From positions 78,405 to 142,404 of the forward strand of contig MU860048.1 of the NCBI GenBank assembly GCA_033296875.1: a stretch of DNA of 64,000 bases, written 5' to 3'. This DNA comes from Achaetomium macrosporum. Taxonomy: Eukaryota > Ascomycota > Sordariomycetes > Sordariales > Chaetomiaceae. Made by a program: the position numbers and the translations under genes. Under the pieces are notes generated by a model. That model was not told the origin of the DNA. It was given only the letters and a program-made list of their open reading frames with translations, and searched no databases. Shown in pieces: positions 1 through 12,210 of this stretch (the stretch's first letter is position 1; each line of letters begins with the position of its first letter).

Positions 1-1
1 C

Positions 2-3000
2 AAAACCGAGGAGAAGCCGCCAGCCAAGGAGTTGGGCCCTGAGGAATTCGAGCGGCAGCTAGAAGAGTCAGAATTGCAGTATTTGGTGGGAAAATACGCA
101 CAGAAAGTGAGGCGGGATGCGCAACGGCAGAAGACTCGGCTCGAAACGGACCGGCGCCTCCTCCGGGGGGCAGCCGAGAATATCAACACAAGAAGATGGC
201 TTCCGCCGGAGCTGATGGACCATGTCCTAGATATTATCAAAGCAGAAGGCCGTTTTGCAGCCTCAAGCATATCCTCGGAGAGCGGAGCTAGTAAATTGCC
301 TCCGGAGGAAGACCTCGTCATCAAGCTGTGGACATTGCAGGAGACCTTGCAGAGCTGTGGGTTCCCGGAGGATAGGATACAGCCGGCGCTGCAGTTTGTT
401 TTGGATATTGCGCCCAATATTCCTGCCAGTCCTAGGAGCGAATTCATCTGGGGCCTGGAAGAGGTGCTCGACTGGTTTGCGAGAGAGTGTCCCAGGGAAG
501 AGCTGCCGGACTATTCAGGGCGCAGAGTAGGGCCCAAATCACAAACAGGTACGGGTGCCCAAGCCAAGATTTTCTACCACATTCTAACGGTCGCAGACAC
601 ACCGGCAGATACACCATCGAGATCGGGGACACCCTTCGAATTTGAGCCCAAACAAGGGACGAAGAAGAAGGGTGCTGCGGCCAACCGATCTCGCGCTGTC
701 TCACCGAAACGGCCAACTGTTATATACGATGAAGACATTGAACCGGATCAACTGTTGCCATTTTATCTCGACACTAAAACAAAACTGTTTCAAATCCAGA
801 GACCGCGGCAGGACGCAGCCAAGGGCAAGGGTGCGAGGGACAAGCCCGAGAACTCCAATGATCCGGAAGAGGCTCTGTTGCTCGCGAAGCTCGACAGGGT
901 TGAGAAGGACGTCCTGTTCGACAAATACGTAGCTGAGCAGCAATGGAAGGCGAAGAAGATCGCTCTGGAGAAGGAGTATGCAGCGACAAAGGCCGAAGAA
1001 AAGAAAAAGGAGCCACCGGAAGCGCCCCCTCCGGCGAACGAGCCGGACGAAATCAACGTGGAAGCCGAGCGCATCGCAGCGGAGGTCCTTGCTGAAGAGG
1101 ATGATGACCAGGTATTGGCTGACTTATTTTCGAGTCTGCCTGTTAGTGAGGTTGATCCCGTAACCGGCAAGACCAATACGGTGGTGAATGGAGCCGACGG
1201 ATCCAAGATCACAGTCCGGGACTTTGGAAAATGGACCGGTGTGACGCCGATGCGGGCTTTGGAAGAGGCCTGCCGCTCAAGGTTGTCGTTGTTCCCCCTG
1301 CTTCTGGCTGTGAATTTGCTAACGGCACACAGGGACTCTTCGGCGAGGATATCGTACCATCTCTTATCTGACGTCGCCTTTGCGAACCGTCACGCGGTCA
1401 ATATCGTCTGGTCGAAGCCGCAGGAAATCCCACCAGCTCCCGATAGCCCCGAGCTTGAAACATTCACGTCGCCTACACAGTTCGTCTACAAGATGATATC
1501 GATCGCTACTCCCGACGCGAAGCAGTCTGAGGCCTACATAGCGACTACGGCCCTGTTTTTCATTTTCGGGTCCTCAGCCAAGGACGAGAAGGTCGCTATG
1601 AGATTGCCGCCCACATGGAAAGACCTATGGTCCGAGTTTGCAGAAGCGAGGAAAAGCAAGGCTGATGAGCAGGACCGGTCAATTGTGCGGCATCTCCGAG
1701 ACCTCGTGCGCAGAAGAGTGGAACAGGAGCTTGAAGACGGCGTGCTCATCCAGGGCTTTAAGGGACGTGGGCAGTCCCGAAACCAGACGGACTCTGAGCA
1801 GTCCGATCAGGAACGGACGAAGCGGGACCCTTACGGACCCGAGTATTACCAAAATATCTGGCTGCAGAAGAGCAGCTCCGCTAAGTTTCAGCAGATGCTG
1901 GTGAGTCGATGTTTGAGTGAGACCGAAAAGCCCCCGGCCGTTTTCTGACTTCTCAGGCATCGCGCATGCAACTGCCCATGTGGCAGTTCCGGCAACAGGT
2001 TGTTGACATCGTTGACCGGAACCAGGTAGTTATCATCTGCGGCGAGACCGGATGGTAAGCACCCACGCCTCCATATGAGAGCCGAGCTAACAGTATGCAG
2101 CGGCAAGAGTACCCAAGTACCGTCGTTCCTCCTCGAGCACCAGCTGCTCCAGGGCAAGCCCTGCAAGATTTACTGTACGGAGCCGCGGCGTATCTCGGCC
2201 ATATCGCTAGCTCGCCGGGTGAGCGAGGAGCTGGGTGAGAATAAGGGAGATCTCGGTACAAGCAGGTCACTGGTGGGCTACTCTATTCGCCTGGAATCCA
2301 ACACCGCTAGAGAAACTCGTCTTGTCTACGCCACGACCGGTATCGTCATGCGCATGTTGGAGGGATCAAATGACTTACAGGAGATCACCCATTTGGTGCT
2401 CGACGAAGTACACGAGCGCTCCATTGACAGCGACTTCCTCCTCATCGTGCTGAAGAAGTTGCTATTGCGGAGAAAGGACCTCAAGGTAGTGCTCATGTCA
2501 GCCACGGTTGACGCCGAGCGCTTCTCAAAGTATCTCGGCGGCGCCCCGGTCCTGACGGTTCCGGGCCGGACTTTCCCTGTACGCGTCGCGTACCTCGAAG
2601 ACGCAGTTGAGCTTACTGGGTACACGGTCGATCAGCGGAACCAGGAGAAGCTCACTGACCTGGACGACGACGTGGAGCCAGAGGTGGACACCTCATCGAA
2701 ACCGGAGTTGCTCAAGGAGCTGAGACAGTACTCCGCCCGTACCCGGAACACTCTTGCCCAGATGGACGAGTACCGGATCGAATACGATCTCATTGTTCAG
2801 CTGATCTCGAGAATAGCGGTCGACCCAGAGTATGCTCCATACAGCAAGGCCATTCTGGTCTTCCTTCCCGGCATTGCCGAGATCCGCACGCTCAACGACA
2901 TGCTGCTCGGGGACCGGTTCTTTGCCGACAACTGGCTGGTGTACCCGCTGCACTCTACCATCGCCACAGAGGAGCAGGAGGCAGCATTCCTCATCCCCCC

Positions 3001-4550
3001 GCCAGGCATGCGCAAGATCGTGTTGGCCACCAACATTGCTGAAACAGGCATCACCATCCCAGATGTAACGTGCGTCATCGACACAGGCAAACACCGAGAA
3101 ATGCGGTTCGATGAGCGGAGGCAGCTGTCACGTCTCGTTGACTCGTTCATTTCTCGCGCCAACGCGAAGCAGCGCCGCGGTCGTGCCGGTCGTGTTCAAG
3201 AGGGCCTCTGCTTCCATCTCTTCACGAAATACCGCCATGACACATCCATGAACGACCAGCAGACACCGGAGATGCTGCGTCTGTCGTTGCAGGACCTGGC
3301 CATCCGGGTCAAGATTTGCAAGATTGGGGGCATCGAGGAGACATTGAGCCAGGCGCTAGATCCGCCGTCGGCGAAGAACATTCGCCGCGCTATCGATGCT
3401 CTAGTCGATGTCCGCGCCCTGACGGCCACAACGGAAGAGCTTACGCCGCTTGGTATCCAGCTGGCCCGCTTGCCGCTCGACGTCTTCCTAGGCAAGCTTA
3501 TCCTCCTCGGAGCTGTGTTCAAGTGTCTAGATATGGCAATTACCGTCGCAGCCATCTTGTCATCCAAATCACCCTTTGTGGCTCCCTTTGGCCAGCGGAA
3601 CCAGGCCGACTCCGTCCGCCGGAGTTTCCGCAAGGGTGATTCCGATCTTCTGACAGTCTACAACGCCTACTGTGCGTGGAAGCGCGTATGCCAGTCGGCC
3701 AAGGGAGGCGGCGCCGAGTTCCAGTTCTGCCGCAAGAACTTCCTCTCGCCCCAGACCCTAGCCAACATTGAGGACCTCAAAGGCCAGCTGCTTGTCGCCG
3801 TAGCTGACTCGGGCTTCCTCCAGCTCACCGCCGAAGAGCGACAGGCCCTCAACAGACTGCGCTTCAGCGGCAGGCGGCGCAACCAAGCCTTCTTCGAAGT
3901 CCCGAAGCGCGTCGACAGCAACAGCGACAACGAAGTCGTCGCCCAGTCCGTCATCGCCTGGAGCTTCTACCCGAAACTCCTCGTCCGCGACGCCGGCAGC
4001 AAGGGGCTGCGGAACATCGGTAATAACCAGTCCATCAGCCTGCACCCGAGCAGTGTGAACAAGGGGTACAACGACCTGCGCTGGCTGAGTTACTACCACA
4101 TCATGCAATCCAAAGCGTACGCCCCCTCTACCCCTCCCCGCAACCCCCCCTTTTATCTAAACTAACCACATCTCTAAAAAATAATATAGATTCTACAACG
4201 CCCACGAAACAACCGCCGTCGACCCCTTCGCCATCGCCCTCCTCTGCGGCGACGCCCGCGCCGACATGTACGCCGGCGTGTTCGTGCTCGACGGCAACCG
4301 CGCCCGCTTTGCCGTGCCGGACTGGAAGACTATGCTAGTCCTGAAGGTGCTGCGCGCCCGGCTGCGCGAGATGCTCACCCGCTGCTTCAAGAGCCCCGGC
4401 AAGCTGCCCACCGCGCAGCACGAGCGCTGGCTCGAGGTGTGGCAGCGCGTGTTTGCGCTCGCGCAGGAGAATCGGGAGAAGGCTGTCGCGGCTGCTGCTG
4501 CTGGTAATGGTATTGGGGCTGGTAACGGGGCTGGTGGTGGGGAGCGTTAG
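2..4550 (+). CDS. DExH-box RNA helicase, DHX29-like (5' partial)
   Basis: The 3' part of a large DEAH/RHA-type helicase; the frame is open at the left edge, so the N-terminus lies outside the window. Three introns fit: 1901-1956, 2055-2100 and 4117-4189. The second join rebuilds motif I, GETGCGKST. Other visible motifs are DEVHER (motif II, about 2401), SATVD (III, about 2500), ATNIAETGIT (V) and QRRGRAGR (VI, about 3170). The HA2 and OB-fold regions follow, with FYNAHET in the last exon. The long charged N-terminal region before the helicase core, with a conserved stretch around DFGKWTGVTPMRALEEACR, resembles DHX29-type proteins, which in animals help 40S scanning on structured 5'UTRs; that role here is inferred. 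DHX57/DHX36-like relatives are the alternative. The last exon ends in a Gly/Ala-rich tail. Confidence 0.9.
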
Positions 4551-5651
4551 GGGCGCTCCGTCCTCCGGTTTGTGAAGGTCAGTGGTGGTGGGGGTGGGGT
4601 TGCTGGTAAGCTGAGATAGATAGGCTGGGGAAAACCTAAGGGGGTCGTCCTGGGTCCTGAATAGAGTGGTTCGGCGTGTCGGGTTGGGTTTGGGAATGAT
4701 GGAGTGGGCCAGAGGGAGGATAGGTTAGTTCTCGTTCTGTAGAGGCTTAGATGGGAGAAAGGTTTGCAAATAGAAATCGTTTCTTTCTCGCGTGGTTTGC
4801 TGTGTCATCCAACGATGCCATCCCAAATGATCAGCCAGTCCTCAATTGGATTGACTGGTTAAGGTACACTATGGTACCTGTGTGACATGTAGTCCATTCC
4901 GTTTTTATGGAGTATACGGCTCCTCTTCAACCCAATACCCATGGCATCCAACGGGCGCGTAATGGGCATCCTAGAGCCCTTAAATCATATATATACCATG
5001 GTTTGCTTCCTAGCAGGGTCACTGAGGATCTAGGGCCTTCCGAATCAGCACTGGTCAATAGAGCCATATTACAATTCGATGATGTGGCGTGTCAAATGGA
5101 TGAAAGCCGCTGCTCCACGACTCTTACCCCTTTCCCTCGAAGCTGACGGCAGCCTTCTTGATCAGACTAGGCCCAGAATGAATATATACTCAACCCCGCA
5201 ATATATGCGCGGCGGCTCGCACTGGCAAGTCTTAACATGCACTGGTGCGAGAGCCGTTGCGTGGACTCGGCGTATCAACGCGCCGAGGATCCAGAAATAA
5301 CAACCCAAGCCAGCCTAGTAAGTTCTACACATCACTGCAGATATAGCCTAATACGTAGTCGATCACTCACTCGTCGTTGTAAAGCAATCCCTGGATACCT
5401 TACCCTCACGCTACGGAGCACACGCATAGGAAATAAGGGTCAGCAAGGCCACCGTTGATGGAGCTTTTGCAAACCAGACCCCAATTGTTTCGGGCTGAAA
5501 TCGCCCGGTGCCGGGCCACTCCTCAAACTGCAACCGGGAGCGAGGCGGTGCCGAGACACATAGTACAAGAAGCCTAACTTCAATCCGGTGCACTACTGAG
5601 GCAGGCTGCAGCCTCAGGGTTACGTCTTCTTGAGAGACACACTCTTTCAGG
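4551..5651. other. intergenic region
   Basis: About 1.1 kb between the helicase and the PL4 lyase. No convincing coding exon on either strand. It holds the helicase 3' flank and the lyase promoter, including a perfect 7-bp inverted repeat at 5266-5287. Confidence 0.6.
5266..5287. repeat. inverted repeat upstream of the PL4 gene
   Basis: CTCGGCG and CGCCGAG form a perfect 7-bp inverted repeat around an 8-nt spacer, 365 bp before the lyase ATG. It contains CGG and CCG triplets in the inverted orientation that Zn2Cys6 dimers often bind, 12 nt apart. A regulatory role is only a guess. Confidence 0.3.
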
Positions 5652-7795
5652 ATGCGTCTTAATTCGGCGCTCGGGAGCATCTTGATGCTCTCTTCCTCCT
5701 CGTTTGTCTCGGCGTCCCTAACAGCGAATGAGACTTCTCAGTATGCCAAGATAGCGAACGACAGGCTTGTCTTCTCCGTCAACAAGTCTCTCGGCTACAT
5801 CGACCTCCTCACACTGGATGGCCAAGACTTGCTCGGTAGCAGGACCGACATTGCCGTAACACCCGGAGGCGCCACGGGCAACGGCCGCTATGGTATCGGA
5901 CCGTACCTTGACTGCTATTGTATCCCCTCCGGCTTCTATACCCCTGGTTCACACGATCCGACCTACAAAGTCTTCCAGGGGTTGGATGCGTCCAACGTCA
6001 GGTACGGCGGCGTGGTTATGAGCGAGATCTACCCGCCACTGGCCAGCTGTTTGAGCAGTACTGGTTCTTGCGCGACGGGGAGACGGGGCTGCACACGTTC
6101 AGCCGGATCGCGTACCACAACTCCACCACCCCCTTTGTGCGCAACCTCCAGGAATTCAGGACTCTATTCCGGCCCAACACCGATATTTGGACTCACTTGA
6201 TCACCGACGACCAGCTGTGGGTTCCCCTGCCTGTGCCCAACCCGGCGTCCGGGCCTCTGACAAACTCGATCACTGTCCAAGACGCGACTTGGTATCTAGT
6301 CAACCGCATGGGAGATGCATATGTCGAGAACTTCTCCGACTATTACACCAAGTACACCTTCGCAGCGGTTTGGCGGGATCAAACAGTCCACGGCCTGTTT
6401 GCCGACGGGTCTCACACCGGCGACAAGTCGACATTTGGAGCTTGGCTCATGAACACTAAGGACACCTACTTCGGAGGGCCGCTGCATTCGGATCTGGTGG
6501 TTGACGGAATCGTCTACAACTACATGGTCTCGAACCATCATGGCGCCGGCACCCCCAACATCACCGACGGGCTCGACCGCACATTCGGTCCTCAGTACTT
6601 CCACTTCAACAAGGCACCCGCGGGTGCATCGTGGCAAGAGCTCCGAGATGAGGCCGTCAAGCTCGCGTCGCCGTCCTGGAACGCCGATTTCTACGATTCC
6701 ATCGCACAGCACGTCGTGAACTATGTCTCCAGCTCGGGTAGAGGATCTTGGAAGGCCAAGATCGCGCTGCCAAAGGGAGCCAAAAACGCAGTGGCCGTGC
6801 TGGCCCAGGACGGCGTTGATTTCCAGGCTAACGCTCTCGACACCACCGCCTATCAGTACTGGGCCGACATCGATTCCAGCAACGGAAAAGTCGAAACCGA
6901 CCGCATCAAGGCGGGCACATACCGGCTGACTGTATACGCCGACGGCGTCTTCGGCGATTACATCCACGACGGCATCGTCGTCGAGCCCCGCAAGACAACG
7001 GACAGTGGACACCTGGTCTGGGAAGCCGAGTCGGCGGGGACCGAGCTCTGGCGCATCGGGAACCCGGACAAGTCTGCCGGCGAGTGGCGCCACGGCAACA
7101 CCCTCGACGCGCACCACCCCCTCCATCCTCCCGAGTACCGCATCTACTTTGGCGCGTACGACTTCCTCGAGCACTTCCCCGAGGGCGTGCACTTCCATGT
7201 CGGTACCAGCGACCCGTCCAAAAACTTCAACTACATCCACTGGTCCGTCTTTGGCGGCTATGCCAACTTCTGCCGGCCCGAGCAGGTCGCAGGCAGCCAC
7301 GGCGAGATCAACAACTGGACGATTACCTTTGATCTCGAAGAGGGGCAGCTGCGCCGCACGAGTCTAGCGACTCTAACGATCCAGCTAGCCGGCGCGAAGA
7401 CGGCGGTTGGGAACACGGATGTTTTTAACGCGTCGCAAGGCTATAATGACCTGCCGTTTGTTGTTACTGTTAATCGGCATGAGCTGGAGCCGTGGATTAT
7501 CCCGTAGGTAGTCCCCAACCTATCTCTGCCGAGAGTTAGCACCCTAACCTGACACCTTGTACTTGCGGACAGATACTACCACTCGTCGTCATGTGGCGTC
7601 CGCAGCGGCGTGGTATGCTACCAGGTCTCTCACAAGTTCACCTTCCCGACCAGCTACTCGACGACGACAAGTGGGAAGGCCACCACCAATGAGATCATCT
7701 TGAGTCTGCCGTATAATGCGACTGACTACGAGAGCGCGCTGTTGCCGAGGAGCGTCTATGTGCAGTATGACGCGCTTAGGCTGGAGGTGAAGTAG
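5652..7795 (+). CDS. secreted rhamnogalacturonan lyase, PL4 family, with one frameshift
   Basis: Predicted extracellular enzyme that cleaves the rhamnose-galacturonate backbone of rhamnogalacturonan I by beta-elimination. The start is the ATG at 5652, followed by a hydrophobic signal peptide. An intron at 7504-7572 joins the last exon, beginning YYHSSSCGV and ending DALRLEVK. The catalytic N-terminal part (LDLLTLDGQDLLGS-like and FLRDGETGLHTFSR stretches) is followed by the Fn3-like and carbohydrate-binding C-terminal parts usual for fungal PL4. At about 6036 one base is missing: SEIYPP continues in another frame as TGQLFEQYWFLRDGE, in the middle of a well-conserved segment. With one extra base the total is 691 codons, a normal family length. 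As given, the protein would stop at 6200. An intron cannot repair this without deleting conserved residues. Confidence 0.85.
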
Positions 7796-8464
7796 GGGCA
7801 TGTACTGGTAGTAGTAACGGATCCAACACAGAACAGGGACAGGAAACAGCAAGATAATCGGTGTAGTCTGCGCTTGAGTAGAGGCGTATTTGATTGAAAG
7901 CTGGGAAGTGCTGCATGGGTGCGGTGCTGCCAAAGATTTAGGCACATTTGTGACATTCCTCATACTTGTACTGTACCTGTCTATCACTGGCAGCCCTTGT
8001 GCTTCCTCATCTTCCTCGTTCGAAGTGATGCTCGTTCCAGGTTGTAATGTCGAGCTGCTGTCGTCGGCTCGTTTAGGCGCGGCATAATGGGGGATGGCTT
8101 GATGTGAGCGGTGGAAAGGTGAGGAATCGTCCTGTTACTTTCTATATGTGCTTGGTCGGCAGTCTGGGAAGGTGCGATGGGGGTTGTGGGTGCAGTCTTA
8201 AACTGGCTCTCTGGGCAATCCTTCCTCCTGCACCACACTTACCTTTAACACCATCATGAATCGGTTCTTGGGTCTGGGGCCTGGTGCCCAGCTTAAGCAA
8301 TCCAATCCTTTGGTCATCATTACCAGGTCCAGTCTGCGGCCCGCTTGTTTCTATCTATAGGTACTGTGACTTGCTCTAGGCAGGCTGTTCGGACCTGAAG
8401 CTGCTGACGAGCGCCCCTTGATCCCTTGATCCCCTCGACACCTTCGCCCAAGGTCGACTTCGGA
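7796..8464. other. intergenic region
   Basis: 3' flank of the PL4 gene; no feature recognised. Confidence 0.5.
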
Positions 8465-9145
8465 TCAAGCACGTCTGTCCGTGCAACGTTGTGGCTCAGG
8501 TCTCGTGGCATTCTGCATTAGCAGCGAGTTCACGACTTCAGGCCAGTTCGCTGTTTGAGATAAGGGAGCAGGCCACGGAGCCTCGATCATAGCCAGCTCG
8601 ATCAGAAGCGCCGTGGCGCTGGCGTCAATCCCTGTCACAACCGAGGGACCCAACATCAGTCTCGTGGCGGTGAGGCCTACTACTGCCTTCCGGCCCGTCT
8701 CTGGCTCTGGAACACCCGCAGAGCCTTGCAAAAGCGGAAGTCGGGCAATGCAGAGGTTAAGTTGCCCGGCTCCAAGCGTAGGAATCCGTGGCGGCTGGCT
8801 GACGATGTCCATTGGCACTCGCCAGACGGCGTGGCATTCCACACCTGCAAGTGCAAGGGGGGTGCTGCTGTGAACCAAGGCGGCTCCGAGGCTGGAAAGA
8901 ACGGTATCGACGACACCAGACGTAGGCACCAAAAGAAGGGGCTGAGGTTCCTCGGGAGGCGAACCAGACGCGCCCTCCGTGGACGAGGTGTCTGGCTTGA
9001 TGTCCGACAGCGGCATTGGGACAAGTGTCGAGTCATCCGACTCTGGACCCACGCCGTCTTTTTCGAGTCCCTTGTACAGCTTGGGAAGCAATGTCACGTT
9101 CCTCCATCGTGACGGTAGCTCCGAGTCCTTTTCGAGCGAACCTCA
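8465..9145 (-). CDS. possible coding exon, unknown protein
   Basis: A stop-free frame of about 225 codons on the minus strand with protein-like composition (Pro/Ser/Glu-rich start, then a more hydrophobic half with LGAALVHSSTPLALAG and ATALLIELAMIEAPWP). It has no in-frame ATG, and I could not find an upstream exon that joins in frame, so it may be the 3' exon of an unrecognised gene or a relic. An overlapping plus-strand frame at 8979-9320 is Ser-rich and is the main alternative. No family recognised. Confidence 0.25.
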
Positions 9146-9778
9146 GTCTAATAAGGGGCTGGATATCTCTACCGGCGGTGGGAAAGCAGTTGACCATGCG
9201 GTGTTTCCGCCGTATCAAACGGGCCAAAGGAAGCGTCCATCTGTCTCGCTGGAGTCAAAGGGGTCTGGCCCAGCAATCAAGGTTAGACGGGTGAGCTGCG
9301 GAAGCAACGCTCGAGGCTGAATCGCCCAAGTAAGGTCACTCCCACAATTATACCACGGTCCTAGGCTTCCAGCTGCCAATTTTTGGAGCCCCCAAATGTT
9401 AGAGAATTGAAATGATCAGCACCAGCAACCCGAAACCCTCACGTCGTCAGCACCGTTTCCATACCGACCGTAGTTCCGCAAGGGCGCATATACTAATACA
9501 AGTAACCACACAGTACCACACCATCCTTACCAAGGAGATGCAATGCTTACTCACGGTTCCAGTTGATCATGTTTTACAACCTCTGCACCGTGCTATTCCC
9601 GAACCTAAAGTCCGTCTATCCCCGTGGTGTCTGGCGTGGGTCCGTTCCCCAGAAAGACTGCATATACCAATGCCCTAAAGCGTCATCACAGAATCCCCAA
9701 TTCCCGATCCTCAAGTCTCACCAGGCTTACACAACACCTCTTGCTCAAGCTCTTCGACACCCCCACAAACAACCCAAA
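9146..9778. other. intergenic region
   Basis: 5' flank of the methyltransferase gene; nothing else recognised. Confidence 0.4.
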
Positions 9779-10715
9779 ATGACCACCCCGCAACGCAACA
9801 CCTACGCCCCAGGCCACGACGCCTCCCAAGTCAAACACCACGAATGGCGCACAGCCGAGAACAGCGCGGCCTATCTCCTCCCGCACCTGCAACGCGCCGT
9901 GCAGGCCAACCCCAACCTCCAACTCCTCGACGTCGGCGCCGGCTCCGGCACCATCTCCGCTTCCCTGGCCAAATACCTCCTCCCTGAGGGACACGTGCTC
10001 GCAACAGATATATCCGACTCCATCCTCGCCCGCGCCAAAGCCCACGCCGAGTCCCAGGGGCTGGGGGTGCCCAAGAACATCTCCTTCCAGAAAGCAGACG
10101 TACACGCGCTGCCCTTCGCAGACGGCGCCTTCGACGTGGTGCACGCGCACCAGGTGCTGTGCCACCTTGCCAGTCCAGTCGACGCCATCCGGGAGATGCT
10201 CCGTGTTACGAGACCGGGCGGCGGGCTGCTGGCGCTGCGCGAGTCGGATATGCGCATGTGGTGCGTGTGGCCGGAGATTCCGGCGCTGTTGAGGTTCCAT
10301 GAGGTGATGGTGCGCACGCTGGTGGCGAATGGCGGGCAGGAGAAGGGCGGGCGGCAGTTAGTCAGCTGGGTGCTGCAAGCGGGGGTCAGGAGGGAGGATG
10401 TGGAGGTCAGTTTTGGCACGTGGTGTTATAGCAGTGCCGGGGATCGTAGGGCTTGGGGTGAGTTATCTACTTCTCGTGTCTTGTCAATGCTTGGACTCGT
10501 GTAAGAAGGGAGGAGCTGAGTAGTGCTGACTGAGTGTAGGTGAGGCTATGATCGAGAGGTTGCGCACTGGGCAGATGCGGGATAAGGCCCTTGAGATGGG
10601 CATTGCTACGGAGGAGGAGATCGAAGGGATGATCAGGGGCTGGGAGGAGTGGATTGAGACGGATGATGCCACGCTGGGCATAATGAACGGGGAGGTCGTG
10701 GTGAGGAGGACATAG
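9779..10715 (+). CDS. class I SAM-dependent methyltransferase (UbiE/COQ5-like)
   Basis: Two exons with an intron at 10458-10539; the join reads AWGEAMIERL. The ATG at 9779 gives MTTPQRNTYAPGHDASQVKHH, a usual N-terminus for this fungal family; the open frame upstream of it lacks protein-like composition. The SAM-binding motif I is LLDVGAGSGTIS (about residue 44), followed by the acidic loop ATDIS, FQKADVHALPFADGAFDVVH (motifs II/III) and LRVTRPGGGLLALRESD. Such proteins methylate small molecules; the substrate cannot be read from sequence. About 284 residues, full-length by fold. It stands alone, with no biosynthetic neighbours. Confidence 0.85.
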
Positions 10716-11253
10716 CTGACTGGTTTACACTAGATTAAGCATCACGAAGTGGCCGTCGTGTCATGTCTGTTATGTGGGTTTATTGTCGACTGAATTCCAA
10801 CCAGTCGGTTTCATGCCGGCGACGAATTCTCCGTCGACTTCCCTTAGCCACCTATTTACAACTGGCGATAGCAGGGATGGTAGCTGTTGAGAAGACAGAC
10901 AATAGTCAGCATTTCGTCATCGACATCCTTCCCGGGAGGGGTAAATTCCCTTCCGGTTAGAGTATACATTCAATATTGCGTTAGCCTATTGCCCATAGCC
11001 ATTGCTGCCTAACAACTAGTTAGTGTGTAGTTACTATCCTGGCATCGCCACCTCCGGTATATGTTATATCCAAGCATTTGCATCGAGATCGCTGGCCCGT
11101 GACCAGCCCAACGACGCCACCCGTATCTCCATAAAGACAAAGCACCAGGAGTTCATCGCCCAAGCATGCCTTAAGTCGCTCCTTTAGCTCGTACTCAACC
11201 ATAGCCAGCGTACTTAACACAGCTGAAACCACCGAGTCAACTTCGACAGCACA
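10716..11253. other. intergenic region
   Basis: No coding exon or RNA gene recognised. Confidence 0.5.
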
Positions 11254-11860
11254 ATGTGTGTCACATCCGTTACTGTTAATCCTTATCCAATAACCACAAA
11301 CGTGGGCCTCGGGCAGTGTGCCGGTACAGCAGCTGGAGGGGCCGAGATCCGTACGTCTCCGATATCACTTCCACTTAATAGTGTTGTCAAATTGTTTCCC
11401 CCTCTTCTATGTCTCTCTCAGGACACTACATACCGACTTGATCTGTATGGAGTCTAATCAAATTGAGACCTATGACATATGTTGGAGAGAAGAAGCGTCC
11501 CATTGATCTCCCCTCTCCCCCCTTCCCTCCCGTTTTTGTTTCTTCCATTCTAGCCCACAACACCACCTCCCCTGGGGAGGAAGTGGTAATTTTTATCCGT
11601 CTATCGTCCGAACTAACACTGACCCCCCACCCCCTGGGGGTAAACAAATAGACGCCCACGGCCTGCACAGAAGCCTCGTCCCCGCCGCGGTAGCAGCCGC
11701 CGCCGCCGAGGGCGGCGACGACCCCACCGCCTCCTTCGATCTGCTCTTTGCCACGGGCAGCGGCGACTACAAGCCGTGCGAGGACATGCAGATGGTGATG
11801 CAGGAGTTTATGGCGGACCTGGAACGCCGCGGGTCGGGGTTGCATTTGCGGGAGGACTAG
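11254..11860 (+). CDS. small hypothetical protein, two exons
   Basis: ATG at 11254 opens a 97-nt exon (MCVTSVTVNPYPI...). A GTACGT donor at 11351 and an AATAG acceptor at 11651 join in frame to an exon at 11652-11860 ending LHLRED. The product is about 101 residues, alanine-rich in the middle, then acidic (TGSGDYKPCEDMQMVMQEF). The second exon has the high GC and codon bias of real exons here, while the 301-nt intron is longer than local ones and could hide more exons. No family recognised. Confidence 0.4.
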
Positions 11861-12210
11861 TAGTTTTAATTTAGGGTACCTATTGGGTTTTGTTTTTGGT
11901 TTTTGTTTTGGTAGCTGGCGCCTCTTGTTCTCTTGCTCCTTTCCTTTCTGGCGGAACGGGGCAACTGAGGGGTTGGAGGGTACTGACTTTGGAGAATGGA
12001 AGGAGGAAATGTGATAGTGCGAACAAGGATAAGGGGGAGAAACGTTGGGAGGGCTTTTCCGAGTGGACCATCCCCATTGAGGAAGTTCGGGTTCGAACTC
12101 CTGGTAGGCGGCACCTGAACATTTTCCGACCACTGTACTGTTGCCCCTCAGATTTGGCTTTTCGCCTCGCTTCTATCACCGACCTGCCGGCATCAAGCAT
12201 TCGCCGCCGT
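11861..12210. other. intergenic region between convergent genes
   Basis: Only 3' flanks of the two convergent genes; nothing recognised. Confidence 0.5.

Noticed and set aside
6296..7300. 334-codon open frame antisense to the PL4 gene
   Set aside because: GC-rich third positions create long antisense frames; the composition is repetitive (Val/Gly/Asp-rich) and the sense strand clearly encodes PL4.
12080..12115. GGTTCGAACTCC, resembling a tRNA T arm
   Set aside because: No matching acceptor, D or anticodon stems in the upstream 60 nt.
11426..12133. 235-codon minus-strand frame
   Set aside because: Low-complexity Lys/Pro/Gln and Gly runs, no motif; overlaps a better plus-strand exon.
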